Assembly: GCA_021234155.1 (NCBI GenBank)
Contig: JAJEKV010000049.1
Location: 10,082,292 to 10,146,291 of the forward strand
DNA length: 64,000 nucleotides
Direction: 5' to 3'
DNA from: Isoetes taiwanensis
Lineage: Eukaryota; Streptophyta; Lycopodiopsida; Isoetales; Isoetaceae
This document shows, piece by piece, positions 1 to 11,784 of the stretch. A program made the position numbers and the translations under genes. Position 1 is the stretch's first letter; each line of letters begins with the position of its first letter. The notes below the pieces were generated by a model. The model searched no databases. It saw only the letters and a program-made list of their open reading frames with translations, and was not told the origin of the DNA.

Positions 1-700
1 GAAGAGACGTAGGCAAGGGAGAAACAAACAAAGAGGCGTAAAGCTAGGCATAGGGAGAGTGTGGTTATCGAGAACGACAAAGAAGACTAACAAGAGGAGA
101 AGGAGGTCGAAGAACGCACTGTGCCTACGGGCAAACCATATCCAATGCACCAAAGGGGCAACATCACGAGAAGCTACTTAAAGCCGAAGCAAGATATGGA
201 GTACGAAGAAGAAGGCAAAGATGCGTGATTTATCTCCGCCAATGGATCTCGACAAGGTAGCCCGTGGTCGAAAAGCAAGCTTCCACCACCACCATTTCGA
301 TTCTCAGAAGAAGGTTAAGCCATGGGCCAAATCCAAGACACGGTAGAGCCGCTTTCGGCATATTTGGCATTGCCAACAACGTACCAGTCAGATGATCCGA
401 GAAAGTCTAGTTTTGGCCTACATCAAATGTCTATCCGGGAGTTCAAGATGGGCCACGACTCTAGAACCACATCAACGATGGCGGGGATCTCACGGGGAAG
501 CGGCCAAAGCCAGGAGACCAAGATCCGCACCCTTGATGGTCAGGAGCCCCTGCAGAGGCGATAAAAGGTGGAGCTGGTACAACTTTTGAAGAAGGCAACC
601 TCTGCGCGATCCATACCAAGCGGGCCCAAAGACCTCCACCCGGGTGAGGAGAATTCGCAAGGAGGCCGTGAAGAGCCCCGATCCTAGCAAACTATATAAA
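1..700 (+). other. Unidentified purine-rich, possibly decayed coding sequence
   Basis: The stretch is GC- and purine-rich compared with the AT-rich DNA that follows it at about 700. Short open frames exist (for example 322-564 and 392-589), but none shows a domain I recognise, and two overlapping frames share the same DNA. The lysine/arginine-rich character could fit a decayed retroelement gag region. That is a guess; no zinc knuckle or protease motif is visible. Confidence 0.25.
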
Positions 701-734
701 TATAAGTTTTCATGTACATTGTTTTACTCATTAG

Positions 735-810
735 AAGTAAATTTACTATAAATTAATTGCTTGTAGGATATAAAAATATTCTTGTATAAATTAATTGTAG
801 TAGAATCCTT
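735..810. repeat. Imperfect tandem duplication in AT-rich DNA
   Basis: The phrase ATAAATTAATTG occurs twice about 47 bases apart, each time followed by a TTGTAG- or GTAG-like sequence. From here to about 980 the DNA is AT-rich and I see no gene in it. Confidence 0.4.
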
Positions 811-979
811 TGCATCTTACTTAAAATGCTCTTAATTGGCTAAGTAGCATAGTCACTTGATTTAGGGCAAAATTGATCCAAATTTCGTACTAAAAGTTGT
901 TAGAATGCTTAGAAATTGTCTAGAAATGCAGTGTAGCACTTTAAATTTGTTAAAAATATCTAAAAATAGCTAGAATTGG

Positions 980-1103
980 CCAACCCGGGTGAGACTGCGC
1001 CAAACGCGTATGCGTTCGCGACGCAAAGGCCATCCGTGCAGATTCACCCGGTTTGCCCATATATATATTATATCTATAGTATATATATATAGTATATATA
1101 TAT
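980..1103 (+). repeat. GC-rich cruciform-like repeat plus TA microsatellite, copy 1
   Basis: A GC- and CpG-rich block of about 72 bases (981-1052) is framed by near-inverted ends, AACCCGGGTGA and TCACCCGGTTT. Inside are a hairpin core, TGCGT-TCGCG-ACGCA, and a second near-palindrome, ATCCGTGCAGAT. An AT-dinucleotide tract follows directly (about 1058-1103). A closely matching unit lies at 23989-24110, where both internal palindromes are perfect. The surrounding sequence of the two copies is unrelated, so the unit looks dispersed. Confidence 0.7.
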
Positions 1104-1133
1104 GTATACAAGAAAATTAGCACGTCCTACGGT

Positions 1134-1195
1134 GCATGTTCCCGCGGTGCAAGTTTCAATTTCAGCATGTTCCCATACTGCAAGTTCCAATTTCA
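1134..1195 (+). repeat. 31-bp tandem duplication
   Basis: Two adjacent 31-bp units start with GCATGTTCCC and end with CAATTTCA. They differ at a few central positions. About 1200-1310 downstream is a loose repetition of AGATTC and TAGATT words. No gene is associated. Confidence 0.75.
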
Positions 1196-1319
1196 GTTGA
1201 TATTCTCTTAAATTTTATCAAGATTCCCCTAGATTTTCTATGATTCTATGTAGATTCCTTTAGATTTTACGAAGATTCTTCTAGATTGCATCAAGATTCT
1301 CTTAGATACCCTAAGGTTT

Positions 1320-2870
1320 TTTATTTCAAAATTGTGCCATTCCTAGAGCATAAGTTTGGGCTGATGCATGAGAGGCGCAAAGATTGTTTAGAGTTGGCTG
1401 CCCCTTAGTATTAACCTATGGAATTCCCTAGTTAACAATCCATGAGTAGTATTCGCGTTAATTTGGACACAAAGTTTAGTTGAATTCCGTCCATGGATTA
1501 AACAATGGCAAGGTTTTATTCCTTGTAGATTTGTTGTTATATGCACTAAAGTGTAATGGTTCACTTTGCAAGTTGTACACTAGCTTTAAAGTCAATTGCA
1601 TGAAAAAAACAAATGATGTATTAGTATCTACTATGAAGTTTTTATTTCTAGATTGCATTGTTGGAATCATTTTAGAACATAAAGCAATCAAGCCCTTGAG
1701 CGTGAAGGTTTATCTACATCTAGCATCTCATTTATTAGATCTTGTGCCTCAGGCAACCTCTTTGTGCATGTTTCTTGCTTAATAAAATCCCAAATGTAGA
1801 ATAGAATAGACAATGACCTTGCAGGATAGCAGTACGTGGAGGATGGTCCACACTACATTTCTAATAAAATCTAAAGATGCCTACAACAATGCAAATGTGT
1901 TCTTAAGATCCATGTTATTATCGGCCATATGAAGCCATTAATTCCTTTTCTTACAATCTTGGCTTGTGCTTAGAAACACTTTCATTTGCATGAAATCTTG
2001 CTAAAGGAGCCACTTTGCATCACTAATGTTTTTTGTCTTGACTATCCTGGCATCAAATCCCATGTTTGTTACGTGGAGCGGTGGCTTGCATCGTTTCTTC
2101 CCTATTGTGCAAACTACATTATATCTATTTGTAGCTAAAGTTTTCGAGGCATACCATGTTCAGACAATCAACAACGAAGGTCCATTTTTCAAACACAGGC
2201 ACACATTGAAAAGCTTAGAGAACAACCTATAAAAGATGCTAGGCACATGTTTTTTAGATTCATACTCCAAATGGGTGAAATAAACCGGAGTACATGAGCC
2301 ACATAAGTCAGTTGTGCAAAAAACTCGGTATACAGGATATGCCCTCTAAACCTAAAAAAAAATAGGGGGCAATATTTTTTTGCGTTGTGCTTCCAGATGT
2401 ATGTTATGGTGGCACTTGATGTTATTACTATATCAAGTTGCAATTGAATTTGCAGAATATGTTATGTGAAAGCATTTTGAATAAGTTCGAACACCATAGA
2501 GAAAAAACAACCGGCATATTAAGAAGCTTTTCAAACCTTCCAATATGCTCCAAGAACTTCTAAGCTATAATTTACGTTAAGAACAATTTTACCTTGGGGG
2601 TGCAGTTTTCAACTTGAAATAATGAGATATGTCCTTTTCAAAATATCCAATGCTAGTAGGTAACATTTCAATAACTGAAAATCAATGACCAATTTTAATA
2701 AAGTAGAAGTCATTCACACGTCCATCATGGTTGCCCCATGATAATTTCCTTCACTCAACACCTTGTTGCACATTTCAAAAAATGTGTTAACACCCCTAAT
2801 ACTTGAAAAGCCCATTATATCTTGTAGAAAATTCTTGTTGATAAATATTTTTGGGTTGCCCCTAGGGGGG
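1320..2870. other. No recognisable gene
   Basis: AT-rich sequence with short open frames on both strands (for example 1480-1782 plus and 1476-1691 minus). These overlap each other and show no domain. I see no tRNA, transposon end or conserved motif. Confidence 0.4.
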
Positions 2871-2873
2871 CAA

Positions 2874-3046
2874 TCCCTTGTTTATGTGGGTTTTTGGTAT
2901 ATTCATGGTATATGCTAGCATATACCTAGAATATGCCAAAAACTGCTAAAAACCCTGCTGTAAGCTGTCCCTTGTTTATGTGGGTTTTTGGTATATTCAT
3001 GGTATATGCTAGCATATACCTAGAATATGCCAAAAGCGCTAAAAAA
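2874..3046 (+). repeat. Two tandem 94-bp units, each with a long hairpin
   Basis: Units start at 2874 and 2968, both with TCCCTTGTTTATGTGGG; the second is truncated at about 3046. Each holds the perfect 20-bp palindrome ggtatatgctagcatatacc (2907-2926 and 3001-3020). Beyond two mismatched pairs on each side the inverted repeat continues for 14 more pairs with one G:T wobble. That gives a hairpin of about 52 bases at 2891-2942 and 2985-3036. The hairpin is much better conserved than typical surrounding DNA. No coding potential is seen. Confidence 0.85.
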
Positions 3047-3049
3047 TTT

Positions 3050-6000
3050 GTAAAAATGTTAGGTCATCCCCATTTGCGGTGGCTGCTTTGTGCATACCGA
3101 AGCTAGGAAGTTTGGATCCCGATCCGCCATAGATATTTTGCCCGGTTTACAATAGGACCAAGCAAATACTCTTCATGTATCTTTGGATCACAAAGGGGCG
3201 CCATCCATATTCCGCAATTCCATACGGGTAGGTCGGCGGATTTTTGGTGGGCATTATTATTTGTATCGAGAACGCGTGCATTTGCAATAGGGTTCCTTCC
3301 GCATCGACTATCCGTTGTTGTTTTTCACAAAGGGCCTGGCCCGGACTGATTGGCAGAGGATGTTTGAATAAAACAATGTTTCTCTCACCAAAACCTTAGC
3401 CAAGTCCGGCTATGGCTATGGCTTTACAAGCGAAGTTTTGTGCAATGAGTTTTGTGCACCTCTGGAGAGATGCATCGAGAACACGCGGTCTTGCCCTAAC
3501 GCCCAAGATAAATGCATAATCCATATCGGACTTGGAGATCCTATCTCGCATATAACTCAAAGTCCTCTTTTGCAAACAACGGACCACATTTGCAAGAGAC
3601 CAATGATGGATTTATCCTTTTGAGCTGTCCTTCCTTTACATGGATGTTAGTGTTTGGTCCATCTTACATATCAACCAATAAGTTTCATTCGCATTTCAAA
3701 ATTCCTTTTGTCTTTTCTAATGAGGGGCATTGTTGATGCGAGGTTTGCCATGCGGTTCTAAAGGGGATTTTTACAAGTCACTACAAAATTTTTCTTGGTA
3801 AACATTCACAAGGTGTTGCTTCTTTGGAACTTATTATAGATATATCTTATATCCTATACCAAATCTTTTAGAGGTGTTGCCAATCTCTAGATTGTTAAAT
3901 TTGTTCAAATAGCTAGCCCCTTCATAATGCCTTTGCAATGTTTCTGAGAATGCAAGGTTTGGATAAGGTGTTATCGGCCTAGCTAGGAAAAAAAAGGCAT
4001 ATTGTTTATTGTCTTGAAGGCATGAGCTACAATGGGAGGTATTGTAGCCATTGTTCATGCTAAGCAAAGTCAGATTTATTGCTCTCAAGATATTCCTTGG
4101 TTTCCATAACATGGGGCTGTGCAATGCATTTTGCAACAATGCATTTCGAATGTTTGGGGGTCCTTTGGATATTTCTTTGCGGTTTTAGAGTAGGTTACGT
4201 GTTTAGCTTCCTTCATGAGATGGTAGAGTACCTTCATAAGATGTCAATATCCCTGCATGCAAAGGAGCTAGCTAAACGTTTGAAGGTTTTATGTCTACAT
4301 TATTGGCCGGTCGAACCACATTTATTTTGTTAACTTCGGTCGAGATACCTTCTTATCTTAAAGTCCTCACTTTAGAAGTCAAATTGAAACAAACTTATTT
4401 GAAGTTCTATTATCTAGGAAAGAGGTGCCAATGTCCTTTGTTAATGCGGTCCATCCGGAGCAATCGGACAAACTTGGCTCGTGATTTTTTCGGCTTTCCA
4501 CGCAAATATTATTCTTCTTGGTAGCCGGTTTGCTTCCTTATAGCCTCTTTGTTATCTTGAATACTAATGAGGGTAGTCATCATGTCTTCCACCGGGGCGA
4601 TATTTCTTGCGACAAAATGTTTGCTAAAAGTGTTTCCCGGTGGGTATTCTCCTCTAGGTTTTGGATTCTTAACTCTTAAAGTTAGCGGTGTTCATACTTC
4701 TAGAGTCTTTGCTACACAATGCTATGTTGCGTAGCATCCAAGTCCGAAAAGCATTTCGGGCAAAAATTTTGCCATTTTGCAATGAGGATTTCTGCTTTCG
4801 ACCAATGGAGATAACATGGAATATGCCTTGAAATTATGGCAATTTAGTGAAACTTTTGCGAGAATCATTGAGTTCTTTCAAAGTGTAGGAGTATGCTTTA
4901 AATCGAGAAGTTGAGTGTTTGTGTCTATCTTAAAAAGGTTGTCAAGTTATTCCGACCAAATGATTACTTAAATGACAAATGATTTGGGAGTAACAGAGGT
5001 AGAGCTTTTAACTTTCTAGTCATACACATATGTGCGGATGCATTACATAAAGCGGTGCATTCTGAGAGAGTGCAATAATTGGTGATTTATGAGAGAAGAG
5101 GACTTCTCGGCGGTTATTAGACAATTTTGTAAGTCTGAAGCAACCGCGTTATCTGACAAAGAAAAATATATATGTGAGATAGTTTGGAGTGCAACGATTA
5201 TTCGAACAAAGAGGACTTCTACGCAGCATGAGAAAATGAGCGACAATGTAAGTTCATAATAGTAAGACTTCGTTTCAAGTTGAATCGCACATTCGTTTTA
5301 CAATCAAACTATTAGGTGCAAAGCGGGTCCTTTGTGCAAATAAAACACCTTTCTGTAGATAAGAATGCAAAAAAATCACGTACATTGTTACTATAATGCA
5401 AAAAAAGCGTAAGTGTCCCTTGGTTTTTAAGTCCTCACGCCATAAGAAACCGAAACCAAATCCAAATGTCAATGAGTCCGTGAAAAATGGTTTCACATTC
5501 TTAAGATAAAAGCGACTCATCCATTAGGAAATCTCCCTAAATCAGGTAACACCTACGTAATATTTAAAAATTTCAAGCACATGCTTGGGAATATCTCGAC
5601 CATCCACTATGCAAGCCATGGGAGCGTGAGTTTCTTAAATTACCAACACCTCTAGATGCACGTAACAAATAGTAATAGTCTAGGACATTATTTGCCTATT
5701 AGTGTTCCAAAACCCTAAAGTTTAAGTAGCCAAATTTGGCATGTTCGGGGAAAAGAGGACAGCTTCTAAGATATTTGATTGGCGGCTTTGCACGCATCCT
5801 TGGTTTACGGAATGCCCCTTATTTATCCACTAGTAGCGGTTGCTTGGCGTTCTTTGGGCATAAGTTAAAAATGTGTAAATGATGTTCAAGAGAATGATGA
5901 GACGCTCTAACAAATTGTTTTGTTTCATTTGTATATAGCCCTTGAAAACCTATGACTTTTGGATTATGCTGGTAGCAAGAGCTTTGGGTTAGAGTTGTTT

Positions 6001-6055
6001 TGCCCCTTTATACACCTTGGCATGCATAGCTATAGAAATACAAAATTTTAGCATC
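3050..6055. other. No confidently identified gene; possible decayed coding sequence
   Basis: Moderately AT-rich DNA with short open frames on both strands. Minus-strand frames around 4.4-4.6 kb and 5.04-5.25 kb look protein-like in places but match no family I recognise, and stops are frequent. A CACTA-like word, CACTACAAAA, occurs at 3780 without a visible partner end. Confidence 0.25.
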
Positions 6056-6059
6056 TAAA

Positions 6060-6201
6060 GAAACCGAAAGTGGTCAACCCAAAATCCAAATCATATCAAT
6101 GCTAAGGAAAGTAGTTAGGGTTTCTATTGGTGTTGTAGAATTAAAAGCAACCCAAAATGGTCAATCCATAATCCAAAATCACATCAATGCTATGAAAAAC
6201 A
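6060..6201 (+). repeat. Imperfect direct duplication of about 52 bp, about 88 bp apart
   Basis: The segments 6060-6112 and 6148-6201 both contain GTCAA, CCAAAAT or AATCCAAA, ATCAATGCTA and a purine-rich end in the same order. A further short tandem duplication (AGGTTTGATTATCC) occurs at about 6580-6610. Confidence 0.5.
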
Positions 6202-7049
6202 TATATTGTCCATTAGCCTAAGTTTTTATGCTCAGATTAGCAGAGATATAATCTACGCTTTCTAGATTAAAAGATGGGTCCCATATATCTTTTTATCAAA
6301 ACATTGAGATTTGTAAGGTCTATTATCAAAAGTTGGGACCCCACATCCAATTCTTGTAAGGCGACAAAACCCAAGTATGTTAAAGATGTTTCTCATACCC
6401 CAAACCTTCTTGGCAATCCCTCCCAAAGGTGCAAGGTGTCTTTGCTTTGAAATCCTAATATGTTGCCAAAAGGCGCTTGTTGCTTGCAACCCCTATCTAA
6501 ACCTTGACCCAAACAATAAGGGCAAATCCAATGATCTTTTCAAATCCGAGACATGGATAATATGGGCTTTAAGAATCAGGAGGTTTGATTATCCGAGGTT
6601 TGATTATCCTCATTCATCTGACAAATGTTAAGCTTCCAGTTCAATGTTCGTTCAACTAAGCTCATATGGTACTTACAATTTCTAAATTATGTTCTATAGG
6701 GTAGCCTTGTACAATTCTCTTGGTACTGAGGCCTATGTGGGACTACCATCGCCAAACATATCAAAGCTATCTGGCGGGTGAGATTCGATGCTATGGCTTG
6801 TAAACCAAGTTATCTAAGGTGCATGGTTTGGTTCGAGAAGTATCAAGTATGGGCTGTCCTTATTTTGTATTTGCTTTCGCTTGCTGCCCTATGCAATAAA
6901 AATGACTCTCCACATATTATTCTTTACAGGTTCGTCTATACATGACCCAATCTCTCAATCAAATTTTCTAGGAGCTGTTCGCATAAACTTTCGGCTTCAA
7001 GAAGTCCAGGTTAGTGTCATAATTCTGGTACTTTACAGTGTCATTTCTT

Positions 7050-7157
7050 AAAACATGGTCAAAACCAAACCAATGCAACCAAACCAAACCCACTGCAAAC
7101 CAAACCAAACCAAACCAAACCAAACCAAACCAAACCAACCAAACCAAACCAAACCAG
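7050..7157 (+). repeat. (CAAAC)n pentanucleotide microsatellite
   Basis: About 100 bases are almost entirely CCAAA/CAAAC units, with interruptions near 7070, 7090 and 7140. Open frames on both strands here encode only repetitive peptides and are artefacts of the repeat. Confidence 0.9.
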
Positions 7158-7379
7158 CGCATGACTATGTCACGAAATACCTAACATTCAAATTCATGAG
7201 GACATGCAACTCTAGCAAGCAAAACTCAAAACCAAATTAGAGAAGAAACCTTGAAATCTCAGCCCCAACTCTTAGTTAGGTTATAACATTATCAAATTCA
7301 AAGACAAATCCAATACGTAACTTAAATGATAAAGATTTGCTTATATTAGCAATGACTAAATTTGCAAAAGGACACTAAA

Positions 7380-7740
7380 TTCTGGCAGCACCACCTTCAA
7401 GTGAACACTATATATGCTTTCGTCTATGGTCGGCTCCGGTAGCAATGGCCGATGTCGCCAAAGCGGGGCTTGAAGTTTGTCGGATATGGTCAAGCGATCT
7501 GCGGGCGCGCGATGGCGGCATTCACTTGTTGGACATGGCGGGCATCGTGGCTGCATGCGCCAGCGATGATGTTGTTTTATCGCGGGGCATCTATGTTGAA
7601 ATCTCCCATCGGGACGGTCCCTAATGACATTGGTTCCAAGCGTGGATCAAAGATGGGCAATTTTCTAGTTTGGATATGATCAGGGCCTGAAATAGGATAA
7701 CGTCCTCCTACCACACATTACGATCCCCCAAGACGAGAAA
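7380..7740 (-). other. GC-rich island, possible very decayed LINE endonuclease fragment
   Basis: This block is clearly richer in G and C than its surroundings. One minus-strand frame contains GDFNID, which resembles the GDFN motif of endonuclease/exonuclease/phosphatase domains. Neighbouring motifs such as a QE-containing strand or SDH are not visible, so this rests on one short match. Confidence 0.2.
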
Positions 7741-9660
7741 AAGCATGATGATGTGGGCAATAGCTCAGGTCGGGCTCAAAAGACTGCGTAACATTATGGA
7801 TCAAAAAATATTATAAAGATGGCAATTTCCACAGAATTCTCCATAACTAGTCTTGTGTATATTGTCAGGTCACATGTGGATTTAATTTAAGCCACTTCAC
7901 CCTCGGACCATAGAGGGCAACCCTCCGTGCGCAGCACCTTGTTTCATTATGCCTTCCCTTTTATCACTTGGTTCCACTACAATGGCACTTGCTGAAAGTT
8001 GCATACTGCTATAGAATGTATCCAACTAATAAGACAACATGCCAAATGTAGAAATTAATTATATGCTACTAATAAGCATCAACTGAGGTATGGATGTTAG
8101 TTCGAACATGGTATTTTCAACCAAGCTTACGCCAACCATTGAATCCAATCAATGCATGTCTTCTTCAAACATACCCCATACTAGTGTATAGGAACTCTGA
8201 TGTGTAAAAATTAATGGTTTCATGATAGAATCTAACAAAATTTAAAGAGCCTTCATATCCATCATGGTTGCCACATGACAATTTGTTCATTAAATTTCCA
8301 TGCTGAACTTTTAGAATGAGGGGGCTATCACCACCACTACTTGCCCAGATCATTAGATCACCCAATGATATTTGCTTAAGGCAATATTCTTCTAGAATAT
8401 GCCTTTTCATTGGCTATTTGGTGCCATTATAAATTTATCAAGTTAACTGTGATGAAAGTATAAGACGGGTATAAGAATTGCAATATACATTGATTTCAAA
8501 GCATAGTTGTTGCCCCAGCCTCTTTGTTGCGCAAGGACTTGAGTTCCCTGGGTGCAGTAGTAGCTAATCTATTGCTTCAAAAGTATTTAAAATAATGTCT
8601 AATGCATGCAGGCATTTAGGCTATTCCCTTAAGGAATAATTTAGCTTTTGATGGTTTAAATATCATGGGTTAAAGCGTGAGCACTCTATAAGTTGGTGGC
8701 TTATTAACACCGATTTAGGCCCAGATTCCACCAGGCCGGTAGATTGCAACCTTGCTTGCAACAAATACCAGCTTATTGGAATCAAAGTGCCGGAATCAGC
8801 ATTCCACAGAAGTCGTGATAGTTTTTGCAATTGAAGCTTTCTTCAGCTTAGCTGGCATCTTTTTGTGCATCTGCCAACCATCTGCCGGGCAACATCCCGT
8901 CACACAAAAATTCATGAAGCGACTCCACCTCGGGGGAATTTCCACCTGCGATTGGAATCCCCAACGGCGTCAATTGCTTATTTGTTGCCCATCGATTCGT
9001 CCTCGCAGCAACTGCCGGCCCAGTGGAATCTGGGCTTTAGAGAATGAATATCTTTGAAACCACGATCGTCACGGCCGATTTGGCGGAGACCGGCAGGCTG
9101 GCGACTCTTAACCACATGCCCTTGCGATTATCGCCAATCCAACGAGTCACCCGTAGCCGGATCTTAGCATGGTTATAATGCATAACTTCGAATATTCTAC
9201 TTCAAAGAATATTCCGGTGATTATTAATGATAATCTCGAATATGCCATAATCACCAGAAGATGCTTTTTGCGATGGCTGTTTTTGGGGATTGATGCGCAT
9301 TTTGCTATGGCACTCTGTTTTGGCAACTCGATCGAATCAAGCGCACTTCATCTATGCTCGATTCATCACTTTTTGTTTTTGGCTTTAGTTTTTGCGGATG
9401 CATCAGTGTGGATCGTCTGCATCTATTTTTGGCCAGCCAGATCGTAGGGGCCATAATTTGGTTTGGGCCCGAGAAAGAAGCTCATCTGCATCTCGATTTG
9501 GGGCTTCAACCCGGTTGGTTGCCATGCCTTTTCCTGTTTCTTCTTAAGAATGATTTCTTGTTTTTACTTTGTTCTTATACTTATTTTTACGCGGACAAAA
9601 AGCCCATATGCAGAAAAATATGTACTCTTAAGCTTGCAGAGCTTTTGGGGCATCTCAAAC
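7740..9660. other. No recognisable gene
   Basis: Mixed-composition sequence with short overlapping frames (8752-9057 and 9169-9447 plus are the longest). None carries a domain I recognise. A small hairpin with 9-bp arms, GGTGATTAT and ATAATCACC, lies at 9216-9255. Confidence 0.35.
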
Positions 9661-9670
9661 GATAGTTAGG

Positions 9671-9732
9671 AAGTAGAAATCATGCAAAATCCGGCGCAAA
9701 TAAGTAGAAATCATGCAAAATCCGGCGCAGAT
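9671..9732 (+). repeat. 31-bp tandem duplication
   Basis: Two adjacent 31-bp units start AAGTAGAAATCATGC and are followed by AAAATCCGGCGCA. They are nearly identical, which suggests a recent duplication or slippage. A CCTTA-type short repeat follows at about 9803-9822. Confidence 0.85.
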
Positions 9733-9863
9733 AACAGGTGCAGATGAAGCCGAAACAGAGATCTTTGTTGGAGTTGTTTTAAAACGGAGTAAAATGTGGC
9801 CTTCCTTACCTTACCTTACCTCCAGCTGAAGAATAGTGGAATCTGCTCGGGCATGTGGTTAAG

Positions 9864-9960
9864 GGAGGTCAACCTCCTCCTCTGGGGGCCATGCAAAATA
9901 ACCCTCTCGGCCTGCGGAGGGTTATTTTGCATAACCCCCTCAAGGAGGAGGTTAACCTCC
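9864..9960. repeat. Long near-perfect hairpin with ~43-bp arms and a 10-base loop
   Basis: The inner 16 bp are perfectly inverted: 9891-9906 pairs with 9917-9932, leaving a 10-base loop. The outer arms (9864-9890 and 9933-9960) pair through GGAGGTYAACCTCCTCCT with a few mismatches and a small bulge. Transcribed from either strand it would fold into a long stem like a small-RNA precursor. It could also be a short foldback transposon. A weak frame runs through it (9796-10044) but looks incidental. Confidence 0.85.
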
Positions 9961-9969
9961 TCATCACCG

Positions 9970-11690
9970 CCACGTAATCAAGTTAACCCAATACAGGCAG
10001 GCGGTGGTAAAAAAAAATCTCTGTGCTCCTCATCCCGCAGATAATCCGGGCCTTTTTCTTCCATAAATTCCACCAAATTTCTGTGGATTCAGGCCGGAAT
10101 TAGTCTGATCTTATGTAGCTCTGGCTTCAAGCTTTTTGGATTTTGCAGGTTCTGTCCTTCAGAAGCCCAGATTACTAAGTTCTAAAAGCTAGAGAAAAGG
10201 AAGAAAAAACAGAGGCTAGTAAGTGCAGTTTTCATTGATGATCTCATTTCTGCTCAGCTATGGAAGAAATACCCATGTGGGTTCTTGCTATTTCTACTGA
10301 TCAACAGATACGAAAACACCAGGTGCAAATAATAACATCCTGGTTAATGCGGTTTCTGCAGATCAAATACGAAAAAAGGGACTGCAGCAGAATGTGAAAA
10401 GATTGGCCTGCTGGTACTGCTTGGCATACTATAGGAAAAGATATAAAGAAGAATGATCATGCTCTGCCACAAATCTATATCCGCAATACGAACTAGAGTA
10501 CTAACGATACAGTCCAATGCTTTTAGCAGGACCCATTTGTTTTTAAGCCCTAGGCAAACACTAAGTCTTAGAAGAAGCATAATGTGCCATGCAATTTCGC
10601 TAACAGGACTTCCACGAAATTCAAGAAGGCAGCTGTTGGCCTAGCAGGCTGCATAGCTGGGCCTTCGAAGAAGCAATTCAGAGAGAGCGAAAGCTGGGTT
10701 TTATTTTCGTAGTTCTGCAACAGGGAATATCATCTATACTACTGGCAGAAACAGCTGAAAGAACAATTGAAACTGGAAAGCTAAGATAAGCCACAAATAT
10801 GTAAGAATAAAAAACTACATGCACAATTGGAATCGAAAAGCTAGATAAATCGGCAGTGCATACCATTCTTTTCTGCCCATCTCTGAAATAAAAATACCGA
10901 GTAAGTAGTCAAAATCCTCTTTTTATTACAGGCTTCTATCAACAAACACAGGATTAGATGCAGCTAAGGCTGAGAATTTGCCCATAATCTCACTTAGAAA
11001 GCTTTAAATCAGTGCCAAATCATAATCCATTTAGTAATTGCTTCCAATCTACCGTCAAACCCATTTAGCCAAGCTCAAAAATTGAAGCAAAGGGTTTTAT
11101 CCACAGAGCTAGCTGGTGGGTTTCTTCGTGCCCTGTTCCTATAACCCTGCTAAGCTCTTTGACAACACAGAGATTCTCCACTTTCCACAGAACAAAACAC
11201 ATCAGAAGGGAATAATCGCCTCCAACTAAAAATCGAAGCAAGAATCTTAAAAAAAACACAAAGTAGAAAGGGGATAATTGCTCCAGGTATCCAAATTCAG
11301 GAATTTGAAAAAACACAGAGTAGCCATATTTCATTTTTCTGTCCGCCCAAAGCTCGAACCTGAGGCTACTTACATGGCGACTATAATCTCCCTCAGGCAA
11401 CCTGAGCTTTCAGCCATTAGAAGGATCCTCCAGAAAAACTACAAAAGAAGGAAAGCATCAGAAAAAGAAGGAAAGCATCAGAAAGAAACAATCAGTTAAC
11501 ACGAAAACTCAAAAGAAAGCTACAGAGCTTGGATAAACAAAAGGAAATCGGCTGCTCAAATGATTTGGAAGAGGAACCATATTTATTTATTGGGCTTGAA
11601 TATGCAAGCCGGAAATAGAAACCCTCGCACTCTCCACCATCACTGAAAATTATGAGAGAATCGAAAATGTAAACCATAAGCCCTCCAACG
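9970..11690. other. No recognisable gene
   Basis: AT-rich sequence with short frames on both strands. A minus-strand frame of 111 codons at 11065-11400 has no recognisable domain. A 20-bp tandem duplication, GAAGGAAAGCATCAGAAA, lies at about 11448-11487. Confidence 0.35.
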
Positions 11691-11691
11691 G

Positions 11692-11784
11692 GCTCCATTG
11701 ATAATAAATTGGCGCCATAAATGAACGCGATAGCATAGCCATGGCATGCATAAGCAGCGCTCGCCGAAGAAGCATACAAAATGG
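11692..11784 (+). repeat. Dispersed duplicate, copy A
   Basis: This 93-bp segment recurs in two blocks at 12676-12697 and 12812-12895. The shared part includes GATAGCATAGCCATGGCATG and AAGAAGCATACAAAAT. Copy A lacks about 114 bp present in the other copy. Both contain minus-strand frames with methionine-rich, hydrophobic character, but I cannot identify a protein. Confidence 0.6.

Noticed and set aside
3779..3800. CACTA transposon end (CACTACAAAA)
   Set aside because: A single short match with no partner end, target duplication or subterminal repeats.
7050..7160. Open frames of 61-64 codons on both strands encoding repetitive Trp/Phe/Gly or Lys/Pro/Asn peptides
   Set aside because: They are simple translations of the CAAAC microsatellite and not genes.
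7449..7679. Possible LINE endonuclease on the minus strand from a GDFNID match
   Set aside because: Only one short motif is present. The other endonuclease motifs are missing, so it is kept as a low-confidence note only.
9796..10044. 82-codon plus-strand frame
   Set aside because: It runs through the long hairpin, whose two arms give unrelated peptide segments. No domain is visible.
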